64,000 bases of DNA from Talpa occidentalis (GCF_014898055.3 NW_023601212.1:36444329-36508328), one strand, 5' to 3'; shown: positions 1 to 13,771, numbered from the stretch's first letter. The notes: a model not told the origin generated them from the sequence alone. Numbers and translations: made by a program.

Positions 1-842
1 TTTGGAATGCATTATACTTTTTATTTCTTTACTTTTGTGGGGCAGCAAAAATTACCTTTGTAATTATATTTGGCTTAGATGAATACAGCAATGAATTTGC
101 ATTCTCTTGGTACACAGTCTGTGATAATAAACCTATAGCAGGAAACGAAGAGGGCCAACCTGAAATTACAAACTTATTGTGCAAAGTCCAAAGTTTTCAC
201 TCATAAAACTGCTGATGAATATTGCTAATGTAAAGACAGGCAGAAGAAACAGCTTTGCTGTTAATTTATGATAACCAGAAGTAAGACAGAATTATGAAAG
301 TCCATAAACACCAACTAAAAGGATTCAAATCACAAGGTCTCCCTTTCAAACACCTTTAAACCTACTTGGAAGTGATTTTCCCAGTCAGTAAGAGATGACT
401 TTACATTGTTTACTCAGGGTGATGATGAAGTCCTGCTGGATTGGGTCATATGTTTGTTCTCCAGAGGTGTCCCTCACTGCTTTTAACCACAGTGTTGGGC
501 CGGGGTATTTAGTTTTTCTGTGTAAAATGTTTCCAGCCCTTATAACATGAAACCCGTAACCTGGGTGCTTAGCACACAGTCACTGCAAGCTCCACCAATG
601 GGCCCAGATAGCAAGCCTGCTTTTGAGGTGGGAAATATGTAAACTTCTCTGATTAGTCACTAGTGGATAGGGGAGCAGAAAGAGGAACCCCAAGGTCAAG
701 AATGTGATGATCTCAACTTTTGTCAGAAGAGTGAGTTTCAAGGATATGGGTCCCACACCTCCATTTCAGACTTCACATGAACCCTCTCTGTAGTTCAGCC
801 ACATAAGTGGGTCTGTACCTTTCCTTAGAATCATGTCAGGGA

Positions 843-1102
843 GGGCATCCCCTGGTGGTGTAGTGATTGAGCTCTGGGCTGTGTAGCTGCCCGCAGCCTC
901 TGCAGCGCTGGTTCGATCACCAGCGAGGGTCCCACATGGCGCGACAGACCTCTCCTGCCACGCCCGCTGCTCTCCTCAGCAGTGTATTTCGTCGGTCTGC
1001 CTTTTCTGTTCCCCACTCTGGCTCTGCTGAATTCTCTCACCCTCCCACACTTCTGACTGTACCCAGTGCTTGTAAAAATAAATAAAAAAAAAAAAAAAAA
1101 AA
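843..1102 (+). repeat. tRNA-derived SINE
   Basis: Head CATCCCCTGGTGGTG, B-box-like GGTTCGATCA and a long A tail. A perfect 16-bp target duplication, AGAATCATGTCAGGGA, flanks it at 827-842 and 1103-1118, so its ends are well defined. Confidence 0.95.
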
Positions 1103-3416
1103 AGAATCATGTCAGGGAAAATGTTGTACTTTGAATTAATTGTTATTGCATTTACATAGTTCTGTAATATTGGTGTGGCTGTTAAATATTTTACATTCTG
1201 TTTATCCATAACTGCCCAGTGATTCTGATAGGTGGCAGATCTTATGTGTAAGAATGAGGATAAATGTGTTTGGGAAAAATGTGTCACAAACTACATCTCC
1301 CTAGGAAATACTGAAATTTTTAAAAGAATGAGCAAGTTTTTTGAATGCTTTATCACTAACTTACCTCTGCTGTCTAAGATGTTCTCCTTCACAAACCTAT
1401 CCCTCACTGAACAACATCATGTGAGGGCTTTTTTCTTACATCAAATTCCTGTGTTGCACATGTTTTTGTGGTGAACTTCAAACGGTATCTTCTCCCTTTA
1501 GTCAGTTCTTAGGAGTTTTAATTAGCAATGGAATAATTTGTGTTCATAGAGCAAATTATTTTGGCTAAGGAATTTTGGTGACATAACTTAATCTTCATAG
1601 GGTTTGTAGTTCCTATTTTTTCTAATACTTATTTTTGTAATATAAGTAGCTATGGGCTAAGATGAGGGCAATCCATTTATAGAATGCTATTCAAGTACAG
1701 AGAAATTTAGCTGTTTATGGGAGTTGGAATTTCAGCACAGAGTCATCCAATCAAAGTGAAATGGTTTGTTGAATGTTGAGTATGAAACAGTATTTCTTCC
1801 CTCAAGAACAATAAAAACAAAACAAAAAACAAAGATTGTTCACACACATCAGGTTTTGGCTAACTGGGAGGGAATGAAAATATGTTGAATTCAGGTTGCA
1901 TTTGTTCTAAGGTAGCAAAATAATCTCAGTCATCCATTGTAACTTGGTAGTGTAAACAGTCTTTCAGATTAACCTAGCAATATCGAAAGTACAATCTTTA
2001 ATCATTTTCAGTCTGTCGGTGGACCGAGTCAAGCATTGTTTCTGAAAGCATTTAAGGAATGAATAAAAACCTGTACCTAGTACAAATCAAGGGTGCTTGT
2101 TTATCTTATAAAAGGATTCTTTATAAATGAAAGGAGGAATAGTTCTGTGCAGACGAAAGGGCACGGGGCGTGGGGGGACAGGTTCATATACAAACCTCAT
2201 ATTACTGGGCTGGCAGCCATCAGTAAGCAGAGCAACCTGACTCTCAGCTTCTTTATCTCTTAAAAGTGCATAGATTATTTCATATACTGGCCAGCACATA
2301 ATCTATGCTCCAAATATGGAAGCTGTTAATATAAAATAATTCACCACAGTTTTCTTAGTATTAAACTCTATTGTGTTTATAAGAACTATTCCCCAAATTT
2401 AAATCTGCACCTACCTTCTCAGCAATGCATTATAGAAAGGATTCTTGCAATATTTTTCTAGATGCAAAGTAAATTTCATTTCTCTTTTGGTCTGTGCCAA
2501 ACATATTAGTAAACTTTTTTTTTTCACAGTTTTCTGTGGAGCCCCTTGCTAAAATGTCTTTGTTGGCACACAGTCTTTAATCAACATTTTTGACCATCCA
2601 TCTTGCCTCTCTAGGTTTGTGATGTTTGCTTCAAGTCATTACACAAGCAGTAACTACATGTTGTTCATGCTCCTCTCTTGTAGTAAAGCCCCCCTCTCCC
2701 CCTGCAAACACCTTATTCTTCTCTGGCTCTCACATTGACTCTCATGACCTCTAAGATGGTGACCTCTTCCCTGCTTACTGGAAGAATTTTCTCCTCTCCT
2801 TATTGCACTGACTGTTTAGTTATCTCATTGAGAGCAGCTTCTCAGGTTGAGTTTAATCTGAAGAAATTAGAAACTAACAAATATAACATGTTCCTTTTAT
2901 CATAACATAAGAAGAAAAATGAACTTTTTAAAAATACTAAAACTATGCTTATACTCTAACAAATAAAAGTGGTTACAAGAGGAGAAGGGTGTGGGAGGAA
3001 TGAGTAGGGAGACTCAGTGAGATGGTGGTGGAGGGCAGTGGAACCTCAGAGCTGGGTGTGAGGAGCTGTGTACACATATCAAGTTGTGAAGCTATTACAG
3101 AGTATTACAAAGCTCACAGAGTATTACAAACCAAAGGTAAATCAATACAAAAATAAATGCAAATAAAAACACCTTGAGGTTAGCATCAAGATTACATGAT
3201 GTTTAGTTGATAAATACTGAAAGTTCTAAAATAAGGCAGTCTACTTCATTGTAAATAATGATAAATTGAAAAGTTGTAAAATTAACTATTAAATCAACCA
3301 GTCTATATTATTGGTGAAGATATTTGTAATTAAAGATATATTTACTTAGTTGATTTATTTTCCAAAAATAGAGGAGTCATGCCCACAGCCTCTTACAGCT
3401 TTAAGAATGTATATCA

Positions 3417-3695
3417 GGGCCTCCCCGGTGGCGCAGCAGTTGAGCGCTGGGTTGCAAAGTTGCCCTAAGCCTCCACGGCACCGGTTCGATCCCCGGCTGC
3501 TCCCCGGCCACCGGAGGAGGGTCCCACATGGCGCGCAGACCTCTCCTGCCGTCCGCTGCTCCCCTCAGCAGTGTACTTCGATCCTTCTGTCTGCTTTGCT
3601 CCCCGCTCTGGCTCTGGTGAATTCTCTCACCCTCCCGCGCTTCTGACTGTACCCAGTGCCTGTATAAATAAATAAATAAATCTTAAAAAAAAAAA
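3417..3695 (+). repeat. tRNA-derived SINE
   Basis: It starts GGGCCTCCCCGGTGGCGCAG, has B box GGTTCGATCCCC, and ends in repeated AATAAATA plus an A tail. The target duplication AAGAATGTATATCA is at 3403-3416 and 3696-3709. It carries the extra GCTGCTCCCCGGCC block, a sub-lineage marker shared with the copies at 46300 and 53982. Confidence 0.95.
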
Positions 3696-5034
3696 AAGAA
3701 TGTATATCATTGTTAAATTCAAATTTTCATCAAATTAAAATTTTACAGGCAAATTCTCTAACTTTGAAAAATACTCTTTGATTCTTGTCCATTATCTATT
3801 CTTGAACTCTTGATAGTAAATATTGTTGCCAATAAAAGCTGGTCTCAAGACAAAGACTTTCCCATATGACTGGTAAAAGGGTTGGCTTGATGATGGGCAT
3901 TCATTGAAATATGCTTATAGGTGTTCAATTGAATCACAAAGTTTAATTGATCACAAGGGTGTTCTATGCATGCTTTATTCTATCCTGATAGAAGTTAGGA
4001 CTTCAGTATATAAATATTTCCATCCATGTTGCTTGGACTATAGGCTTAAAATTCATGTACTAAGATATCAGTTTTAATTATAAAGGAGTGTCCCCCATAG
4101 GGATTTCCCTGGGCACAGTTTTCCAAATGAATTTAGAATTATTTGAATTTTGCTCATGTAGGTCATGAACTAAGCAATGCCATAAACTAATGCATTCACT
4201 GAAAGAATAAATGTTGATAGTATATTTGTTCGTTTTATGACTCCCTCTTATTTTTTTGCATTTTAAAAGAAACACCTGTAAGCATTAGTCAAGAAGCACA
4301 GATAAAATTATGAGAGAGATTACTTTCCTGTCTCTTGAAACCATAAAACATCAAAAAGAAGAAAGTTTTTTTTTTCAAAATTAGGGGAAACACTCTGACA
4401 TATATCTCTTAAAACTTTCCCCAAATAAGTCATCCTTGATAAGCTAAAGATGGTTTTGGTTGAAGGCTTTTTAAAATCCCAGTAACTACGTGTTTTCATT
4501 TAAGAGATGGGGGAATATGTACTTCTAAACAATGAGCAGTGTATGGCTCATCTGCTTACATGCAGCATAATCACCTAGGATAAAATCGAACAACCATCCT
4601 CCCCCAAAGCCAGGAACAGGTATTACACCCAATTATCCCAAATGTTAGGAAGACTGTCCTGGCAACAACTTTCTGCAAAAATTCCAAAGACAAGTGTCCT
4701 TATCTAGACTATCAGTGGACAGCAGAGGGAATCCATTGCCATTGTGGGCACTCGATGATGAAATGGGTACAAGCTTGCCTGGGAAAAGGAATGAGTCAAT
4801 TATGGCTTATTAGCTTGTAATATATCATTGACCTCTGGGATAGGCTCAAGATGACTGATGGCAAGAAAGAATTATCTAGAGGTAGCCTTTCTGTAAATGG
4901 AGATTGCTTTTTGTACCTTAATCTTTAATAGTGAAGAGTATTATTGAAAATATTAATTATCTGTAGTGTTCTTTTATCCCCAGCTATATTTGCTGTCAGC
5001 CTGTGGATAAATTGTCCTTAAAAAGAGCCTGACA

Positions 5035-5306
5035 GGGCCTCCCTGGTGGCGCGGCCGTTGAGCGCTGGGCTGTGAAGCTGCTCCGCAGCCTCTGCAGCGC
5101 CAGTTCGATCCCCAACCGCCAGGTGAGGGTCCCACATGGCGCGCAGACCTCTCCTGCCACCCGCTGCTCCCCTCAGCAGTGTAGTTCTTCGTCAGTCTGC
5201 CTGTTCTGCTCTCCGCTCTGGCTCTGGTCAATTCTCTCACCCTCCCATGCTTCTGACTGTGCCCAGTGTTTGTATAAATAAATAAATAAATCTAAAAAAA
5301 AAAAAA
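5035..5306 (+). repeat. tRNA-derived SINE
   Basis: Head GGGCCTCCCTGGTGGCGC, B box AGTTCGATCCCC and a tail of AATAAATAAATAAATCT plus A run. The flanking duplication is imperfect (GAGCCTGACA before, GAGACTGACA after). Confidence 0.92.
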
Positions 5307-6224
5307 GAGAGAGACTGACAAATGCCTGCCTGACTCTGAACTAATAGAAGATTGTATGTTGTCCACCATATCAAAATGCTTGTGTTGCATTAACTATGTT
5401 TTATGTTAAGCCAAAGGTGATCACACCAGAACTATTCTTTATTGTCCCATTTTTGAAGAATTCTCTATTTATAATTGGTGAGAAGTATTTTTACAGAAAG
5501 ACTTTCACTTTCTACCAGGGAATACATGGGAAACCCCGCTCAATCTAATAATTCAACATATATGACTTTGAGGCAATATGATTGTGCTCACCCCAATCCA
5601 TTTTTCCCTTTTTGTTTCAGTCAATAATCAATCAGTTTATATTTTTTCTAAAAAAAATTATAGGAAATGGAATATACTCTTAGAATCTTTTGATTTGTGA
5701 GTTCATTGTAATTAAGGATGTCGTTTGTTACATATGTTACTAGTGTGTTTGCTAATTTGTTTTACTTTTACTTTTCATTTTAGTCTTTTTTAGGATATAT
5801 ACCACAACTTGTGTATGTGAAGTGTATAGCATTTTATGTTTTCTAACTTTAGCATTCATACTTAGAAATATTTCTTCCATATTATGACTATATAAATATT
5901 TACCTGTATTTTCATGCAGTACTTGGAGATTTTATTTTTATGTACCTCCCTAACTTTCTAGTCTATTGCCCTTCTCTTATACAAGCCAAACTATGCATAC
6001 TAAGCTATTTTAAAAAGTGAAGATCTGAGAATATTATCTATGTTTCAAAACTGCTCTATGAAGTAAAATGCAGAGAATGAGGGAGTGAATTTTATTTCAG
6101 AATGCCAAATCATGAGTTTCATTGCCAAAATATATTTATGATCTATTTTAATGTGCGATTATACATTAAGAATAAATTTATTCAATTTTAATTGTAATTT
6201 TTGAAATAACATTGTTATGCAACA

Positions 6225-8335
6225 CTATACCATTCATAGGTACAGGTTCACAACTCCTCACATGTATGTTTCCACACATATATGATTCCACCACCGTGCA
6301 CCCATAGTCCTTCACCATAGTTCACTGGGGTCCCTCCATTCACCCCTTTGCTCCCCACCTTCACCCTCCTCATCTGGTAGCCTCAGTTCTACAGTCGGAT
6401 TCCTAGGGATTTGTTTGCTTTGGTTTTGTCTCTTCCTTTGTTTTGTTTCTCTATATTCCAGTTGTGAGTGGAATTCCTTATTATTTGTCTTTGTCCTTCT
6501 GACTAATTTCACTTAGTGTAACCCCCTCCAGTTTCATCACTGTTTTTAAAAATGGCAAGAGTTCATGTTTGTTTTATAGCCAAGTAGTATTCCATTGTGT
6601 CTGTAGACCACATCTTCCTAATCCACTGCTTAGATTATATTGTCTCCATAACTTGGCTATTGTAAATAGTGCTGTAATGAACAAAAGAGTGCATAAATTC
6701 CTTTGAATTAGTGTTTTTGCATTCTTTGTGTAGATACCTGGAAATGAGATTGCTGTATTATATGAAAGATCTATTTTTTTTAATTTTATTTTTATATTCC
6801 CCATATGATTGCAACCCCCTTATTTTGACCCCAATCCCTCTTTTACCTGCTCCTCACCCCCCATAGTGTGTCTCTGGTTCATGTTTGTTGATTTTGATTT
6901 TTTTCTTTCTTATAGTTATTCTTTTTCCTGGTCCCTTATTTTGGTTTTCTAGATTCCTGCTATGAGTGAGACCATCCAGTATTTTTCTTTTTCTTTATGG
7001 CTTATTTCGCTGAGCATGATCCCTTCCAGCTCCATCCATGTTGCTGCAATTGCATGTGTTTATCTTTTTTGAATACTGAGTAATATTCCATGGTATATAT
7101 GCACCACATCTTCTTGATCCAGTCATCTATTTTTGGGCATTTGGGTTGTTTCCAAAGCTTAGCTATTGTAAATAGTGCTGCTATAAACGTAGGGGTGCAG
7201 GTGCTCTTTGGAATTGATGTTTCTGTGTCCTTTGGGTAAATACCTAGGAGTGGAATTGCTGGAACATACGGGAGCTCTATCTTCAGTAGGTTGAGGAATC
7301 TCCACACAGCTCTCCATAGTGGTTGGACCAGTCTGCACTCCCACCAGCAGTGCAGGAGAGTTCCTTCTTCTCCACATCCTCACCAACATTTGTTGTTGCT
7401 AGTTTTTTTTTTTTTTTTTAATATGTGCCGTTCTCACTGGTGTGAGATGGTATCTCATGGTAGTTTTGATTTGCATTTCCCTGATTGCAAGTGATATTGA
7501 ACATTTTTTCATATGCCTGTTGGCCATTTGTATTTCCTCTTCGGAGAAGTTTCTTTTTAGCTCTTCTGCCCATTTTTTGACTGGATTATTTTCTCTTCTG
7601 CACAGCAAAAGAGACAATAACCAAAACAAAAAGAAACCCCACTGACTGGGAGAAAATTTTTGCACCCAACACTAATGATAAAGGACTGATTACAAAAATC
7701 TACAAAGAGCTGATGAGACTCAACAAAAACAATGAAAGATCTATTTTTAATGTTTTGAGAAACCTCCATACTGTTTTCCATAGTAGCTGGGCCAGTCTAC
7801 ATTCCCACCAACATTGTACTGGGGGTCCTTTTTCTCTACATCTTTGTCAACACTCATTTCTGGTCTTTTGAAAAGGGCCTTTCTCAACATTTGTGAGGTG
7901 CTATTTTATTGTGTTATTGATTTTCATTTCCTTGATGATAAATCATGATCTTGGAGATCAGCCCTTAGTCAGATGAGATGTGTGATTTGCAAATATTTTC
8001 TCCCATCTGGCAGGGTGTGTTTTTGTCTGAGTAATAGTCCCTTTCATTGTGCAGAATCCTGTTAGTTTGATGTACTCCCATTTGTTTGTTTTGCTTTTGT
8101 TCCCCGTGTTGTTGGAATCAATTCTCCAAATACATCACTGAAACCAATGTTATAGAGTCTTTTCTTCTTTGTACTTTATGGTTTCAGATCTTCCATGCAA
8201 CTCTTTAATCCAATTCGAGTTAATTTTTGTGTATGGTGTCAGGTACAGTAGTCTAGTTTCAGCATGTGGCTGTCCAGTTTTTCCAACACCATTTGTATTT
8301 ACCAATACCATTGTATGCTCCCTTGTAAATTAACT
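6225..8335 (-). mobile_element. Old L1 3' part, reverse, split by a younger L1
   Basis: Reverse-strand L1 whose 3' UTR starts near 6225. The end of ORF2 reads on the minus strand at 6574-6804 (FPGIYTKNAKTLI, TALFTIAKLW). The younger element at 6779-7731 interrupts it; ORF2 sequence resumes at 7749 (AACCTCCATACTGTTTTCCA) and fades near 8335. The frames are broken and the copy is dead. Confidence 0.85.
6779..7731 (-). mobile_element. Younger L1 insertion with 5' inversion (twin priming)
   Basis: A truncated L1 with reverse orientation from 6779 to about 7600 (minus-strand ORF2 end with [16 protein letters not shown] and the 3' UTR). The final segment, about 7603-7731, runs on the + strand (AGGACTGATTACAAAAATCT). 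The element is bounded by a perfect 17-bp duplication ATGAAAGATCTATTTTT at 6762-6778 and 7732-7748. The inverted 5' end is the known product of twin priming. Confidence 0.92.
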
Positions 8336-8379
8336 GTTCATGTAGTGTGGGTTGGAAAGGACATGTGATTAAGAAATAT

Positions 8380-8560
8380 ACAGTAGCTTCCTGGGTACTA
8401 ATCCTGACTCCAACCATTAGTTTTGGGAACCTGGGCAACCTATTTGACTCTGAGCTTCCATTTGTTTATCTTTCAAGGGAAGGAATTAGACCTCTAGATG
8501 ACCTTAGTAGTGTGCCCATACCACCAAATGCTAAGATTCCTCATACTGAGGGCAATAAAG
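8380..8560 (+). repeat. MIR
   Basis: The core order is recognisable: TGGGAACCTGGGCAACC, then CTGAGCTTCCATTTGTTTAT. Confidence 0.55.
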
Positions 8561-9029
8561 TTACAAAAATGTTAGCTCTTAATTTTTTTTTTTTTTTAGG
8601 ATGGAACATACTACAGTTCAAGAACAGGAACTAAAAAAATCGAGTTCTGAGTTTGTAGCAACTTGTTAGAGGTAGCAGATACTTTTCTCTCTTCAGAAGA
8701 ATGGGACATGGCTTAAATACCTCTCTGAGTTTGCCATAACAAAGAACAGAAGTATGTTTTATAAGGTGGATTGTATGATATATTTTAAATGATTCTTTAC
8801 TGTTTGTTCTATTTTTGCTTTTAAGTAATGAATGCTAAGGGCTGTGATGTGCTAAAACCATCAACAAAAATGGGAGCTTGTCTTCCATTAGCCCGGAGTT
8901 TGAAAAAACAAGCAGTGTGCTCAAGATAATATTAAAAATATGCAGTGAACAGTGTCACAGGCACCCATTGATCAGCATGAACTCTGGCTATAGACAACCT
9001 CTTTGCCCGTGTTTGTGTTCATTTTCCCT

Positions 9030-9594
9030 GAACATGCACTGAGAACCAACAGAATTGGACAGTGTACCAATACTCAGCTAGGAACCTGAGCAAGAACAGA
9101 GGACAAATAAACAAGGTCTCTGCCATTCTAAAGCATACATTCTAGTTAGGGAAAGAGATAATCAACAGTAAAACAAATATAAATGCATTTCAAATAAGCA
9201 TAAATGCTTTAAAAACATTAAGTAAGTAAAGTGGATAGAGGACTCAAGTGCAGGAACTGCAAATAGAGTGTTCAAAGAAATTCTCCAACTATTTGCTACC
9301 TGAAAGAGCACTAAATGATGAGTTGGCTGTCACTGAAACACTTAGAAAGAGCACATCCTAGGCAGACATAATAACAACAGATTTATACCTAAGAACAGAA
9401 GTGGAATTTGATTTGAAAGACTTAGAAGGCCAGTATAGTGGGAGTGGAGTTCGTAAGAAATGTAGAACATCCATCAGAAATGGAGCCAGATGAGGCTGAC
9501 GGTGGGTCAGATCCAATAAGGCTAGACCCAAAGTTTAATAGGAAGCTACTGGAGGGTTTTTAAGCAGAAGGCAAAGTGATTTGATTTACAATTT
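9030..9594 (-). repeat. L2-like remnant
   Basis: TCTCTGCCATTCTAAAGCAT, ACATTCTAGTTAGGG and AGGAAGCTACTGGAGGGTTT match the order of motifs in reverse-oriented L2 3' sequence as I know it. Diverged. Confidence 0.6.
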
Positions 9595-10322
9595 AAAAGA
9601 TACTAATAGAATATAATTGAGAGCCCAGAAATAAGCCCATACATATGTGTCGACTAATATTTGGAAATGATGTTGGGGAAATAAGATACTCAAATGCAAG
9701 GGAATGAAAATGGATGCCCACCTTATAGCACTAGAAAAAAATAACTCCAAATAGATTAAAAACATAAGTGCAAGGCCTGAAACTCCTAGACTCTTAGAAG
9801 CTCCTTCCTATTGACTCTTGCAGTGATTTTTTTTCAGATGTGATACCAAAAACAAAGGCAATAAATACAAAAATAAGCAGTGAACATATATCAAACTAAA
9901 AGGCTTCTATACAGAAAAAGAAACAATTAGCAGAATGAAGAGGCCACCGAAGGGATGGGAGAAAATATTTGCAAACCACATATCTGATAAGAGGTTAATA
10001 TCCAAAATATGTAATGAGCTTATATGACACAATAATTTAATAATTTCATTAAAATATTTTTAAATGGGCAGAAGACATGAATAGATTTATATATATATAT
10101 ATATATAGTGAAAAGATGCCCAATATCACCTATGAGAGAAATGCAAGTCAAAAACACGAGATCTCACCTCTTTACAGATGGCTATTACCAAAAAGACAAG
10201 AAATAACAAGTGTTAGCAAGTAAGTAGAGAAAAGAGCACCCTTGTGCAGGGTTGGTGGGAAAGTAAATTGGTACAGCCACTATGGAAAATAGTATGGAGC
10301 TTCCTCAAAAATTTAAATTATA

Positions 10323-10600
10323 GGGCCTCACTGGTGGCACAGGCAGTTAAGCTCCACACTTTGAAGCTGTCTGCAGCCTCTGCAGCGCAGGTTTGATCTG
10401 GCCAGCCGGGAAGAATCCCACATAACATGGCAGACCTCTCCGGACTCGCCTGCTGCTCCCCTCAGCAATGTATTTCGTCAGTCTGCCTGTTCTGTTCCCC
10501 ACTCTTTCTCGGGTGAATCCTCTCACCCTCCCAAGCATCTGGCCTATACCCTGGTTCTTGTATAAAAACAAATATTTTTTTTTAATTAAAAAAAATAAAT
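10323..10600 (+). repeat. tRNA-derived SINE inside an L1
   Basis: Head GGGCCTCACTGGTGGCACAG. It belongs to the subfamily ending TATACCCTGGTTCTTGTATAAA. It interrupts the L1 at 9595-11360 at a short AAATTATA duplication. Confidence 0.9.
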
Positions 10601-10760
10601 TATAACTAGAGTATGATCCATCAATCCCACTTCTGGACACACACCCAAACATGAAATCACTACCTTAAAGAGATATCTACACCCCTATGTTTATCCAGGT
10701 GTTCTCAGAGTAGCCAAATCACAGAAACAACCTAAGTGCCCATTAACAGTTGAAAGAAAA

Positions 10761-10800
10761 TGTGTGTGTCTGTGTGTGTTTGTGTCTGTCTGTGTGTGTG
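10761..10800. repeat. (TG)n microsatellite
   Basis: Interrupted TG/TC dinucleotide tract of 40 bp within L1 sequence. Confidence 0.9.
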
Positions 10801-11466
10801 TTTGAGAGGAATATTATTTAGCCAGGAGGAAGAATGAAACCCTGCCATTTGTGACAACATGGATGGACCTCAAGGACCTTATGTTAAGTGAGTAACTCAT
10901 ACAGAAAAAGACAAAAGCTGTATGATGTCTTTTAGATATGGAGTCTAAAAATCAAAAAAGGAAACTCACAGAAACAGAAACAGAAGTGTAGTGCTTGCCA
11001 GGGTCTGGGGTGTGGGGAATATCATGCTCTCAGGGAGCTGTTGGTCAAAGATACACACTTCCAGTTGTAAGGTGAATAAGTTCGGGGGGTCTGAAGCACA
11101 GCATGGTGACTGTGGTTAATGATGCTGTATTAAATGGTTAAAGGTTGGTGAGAGAGTAGACTTTAAATGTCCTCACCACACACACACTCACACACACAAT
11201 GCAATTATGTAAGGTGACTAACCTTATTTATAAGGAACTTTATTGTGGTAGTCATTTGATAATATATGCAGGTATCAAATCATCACATTATACATCTTAA
11301 GCTTAGCCAATGCCAATGCTATATGTCAGTTATAGCTCATTAAAGCTGGGGGAGAGGGAAATAATTCCATTTGCCATGTGGAATGTGGAACCTAGCAAGA
11401 GAGTAAAATCAGAAGCATTGAAGAAAGGTAACAGGCAGTTGGAAGATTCGCTGCTATCTTTGACTT

Positions 11467-11561
11467 GGGAGGTTGTGGGAAGAGAAGGGAAGAAGGGAGG
11501 GAAGGGGAGGGGTGGGGAGGGGAGGGAAGAAGAAGGGAGGGGAGAAGAGCAGAGAAGAGAA
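11467..11561. repeat. Purine-rich G/A tract with G-quadruplex motif
   Basis: Almost pure GA strand. At 11504-11526 five G runs are separated by single bases (GGGGAGGGGTGGGGAGGGG, then AGGG). Confidence 0.85.
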
Positions 11562-13251
11562 ATGATCATATTGAAAAGCTTAAAAGGCAGCATTGTTATG
11601 TTCTTGCCCATGCCTACATTCTTCTTTCGGGGCTATAATTTGGAGTTCCTGAGTTTCATTTTATAAGGGGCCTCATTCCCTTGTACAAGCTCATTTTAAA
11701 TATGTCATTTACAAATAATGGCAAATCTTTAGAATAAAAGAAGTTTAGTTTCTTTTAAATATCTAATATTCATGTTGCTAGGAGAAGATAAATGTACATT
11801 TTATCAGGAACTTAATGACATCCTTTATCATTTGTGCCTATGGAAGTTTGATGAGGGTCCTATAGCCCAGACAATGAAGAAACTAAAACTTCTTTGTGTA
11901 ACATTTGTCTGGGTGCATATGCTTTGAAAAGCCCTTTATGCTGAAAATATGCTTAACGAGTATTTTCACCATGTGTCTATGCCAGAAAATGAAGTAAACC
12001 AAATTCACGGAATCTATAAGTGTAGCTACGAAGTCTAAATACCTAAGAGTACTTAAAAGAATGTCCTCAAAGAAACTTCCACCAACGTGCTGCTTTATAT
12101 CTTTCCTGCTTTTTTATTGACTCCCCTTTTGGACTATGTTCTGTCTTTTCCCCCTGTTATATAATTATCTAAGCCAGTTGTTATGATGTGAAAGATCACC
12201 ACAAGCTTGCACTAAGGAGTGGGCTCTGATGGTCCTAGTTTTCCCAGCAGATGGTCTCGTGCAGAAGACGTGCCATTTGTCTCTCTGAGAACTGGTTTTC
12301 TAATAATTAAAATGAAGATGTATATAATATGAGGTTCCGAGCTCAGCGAGCTAACATCCATCTGGACTTACGGACTCAGGTCATTAATGGATTCAAGCCA
12401 TTGCGTATAATTACCATATGATTTTATCTGGGGAATTCACATTACAACAGTACAAGCATACAATTCAGTTGGCAGTCAAAAGGTCAAAGGGGGAGGGAGG
12501 TTGGAAGACCAACAAGCAAGCAACAGTCAGGTCCAGAGCTTCCTGTGAGTGGTCAGCTTAGGGATGGTGAGGGAAGCCCTACACCCCCAGGCAGTGTCCA
12601 GGAGCTGTTGCCAAAATCTGGGAAAGACACCCCCCCTCCCCCAAGCATGGATGCCAAAGCATCTCAGATTGATTTAATTCAGCTCCTGTATTTATACTGC
12701 CTTTAGAGTTGTGTTGTCAGGACTGCCTGTAAGTTTTATTTTGGGCTTGACCTCTGGGCACAGCTAAGCTGCTCAATGTCCTTGCCTCTCAAACACCTGT
12801 TTATCATTGTCCTCTAACAAAGTGACTGCTTTCATTGATAATATCAGTCAATTCTAAAATGATATAAATAAATTGCTTTTAAATTAAACCCATTTATGAA
12901 TCAGTAAGGACAATTATATATATCAGTACATGTAATAAGATGATGCTTAAATTCTTTCCAGCTCTGAGATTTAAAGATTGTCCTCTTCTTGTTTTCATGT
13001 ACTCAACATAATCCATCACTTGCTTTAATTGCCGCTTCTGTGCTGATGATTTTTTAATCAGTAACTTAAGTTCCTGTCTCTCTCCTGAGGTTCATTATCA
13101 TACAGCAGATGACCTCCTAACCCTCTCTGCCTGGATGTTGTACTGGACCCGCAAACACAGTTTCCAACAAGACATAGTCACTTTCCCTAGTAACTTCCTC
13201 CTTTTAACATATCACTTCCTCACATTGTGTAAGGCTGGTGTGCTGGTGTGC

Positions 13252-13278
13252 ACTCTCTCTCTCTCTCTCTCTCTCTCC
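13252..13278. repeat. (CT)n microsatellite
   Basis: Uninterrupted CT dinucleotides, about 13 units. Confidence 0.95.
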
Positions 13279-13429
13279 CCACTTTTTCTGCAAGTAACCT
13301 TCTACTTACTGGCCCATTTATGTGAATCTAGAAGGTTCAGTTCAAGTCTCTCCTTAAGTAAAATCTTTGCCAACCCACTTCCTCTCCAGGTAGAATTTTC
13401 TACTGTTCCATGGTTTTCCAACTAGATCC

Positions 13430-13585
13430 CCTTGAGAGTTTATTGTTGTACTTTACTACTTACATGTTTACATTTTTAACTCCTTGAGGACAGAGATCAT
13501 TCCTTAGTTCCTTGTGATCCTACCCTCAGCTTAGAGTATGTAACATAGGTTATTGACAGATATTGAATGAATGAGTGGAAATGAA
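13430..13585 (+). repeat. L2 3' end
   Basis: AACTCCTTGAGGACAGAGAT and ATATTGAATGAATGAGTGG are the typical end of L2 in sense orientation. Confidence 0.65.
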
Positions 13586-13771
13586 AATTCTTCACTAAGG
13601 TTGTTCCTCTTTCTTGCCCATATGTATCCTCACACCAACAGTCTATTTAAAACTTGGAGAAGTGATTGCCCTTTTGTCCAGTCTCACCTGCCCACCAGCT
13701 TATGAAGATTCATATAAATGCCAACCTCCTTGGTTTGCACACAGCCTCCTGCTGGGGGAATTCAGTGTCCT

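Larger units (their letters stand above)
9595..11360 (+). mobile_element. Old L1 3' fragment
   Basis: ORF2-derived DNA that includes GCCCAATATCACCTATGAG, ATGGAAAATAGTATGGAG and AACATGGATGGACCTCAAGG, then an L1 3' UTR ending near TCATTAAAGCTGGGGG. A SINE sits at 10323-10600. Frames are degraded. Confidence 0.85.

Noticed and set aside
7002..7307. Frames resembling a reverse transcriptase C-terminus
   Set aside because: L1 ORF2 debris with stops and truncation, already described as an L1 insertion.
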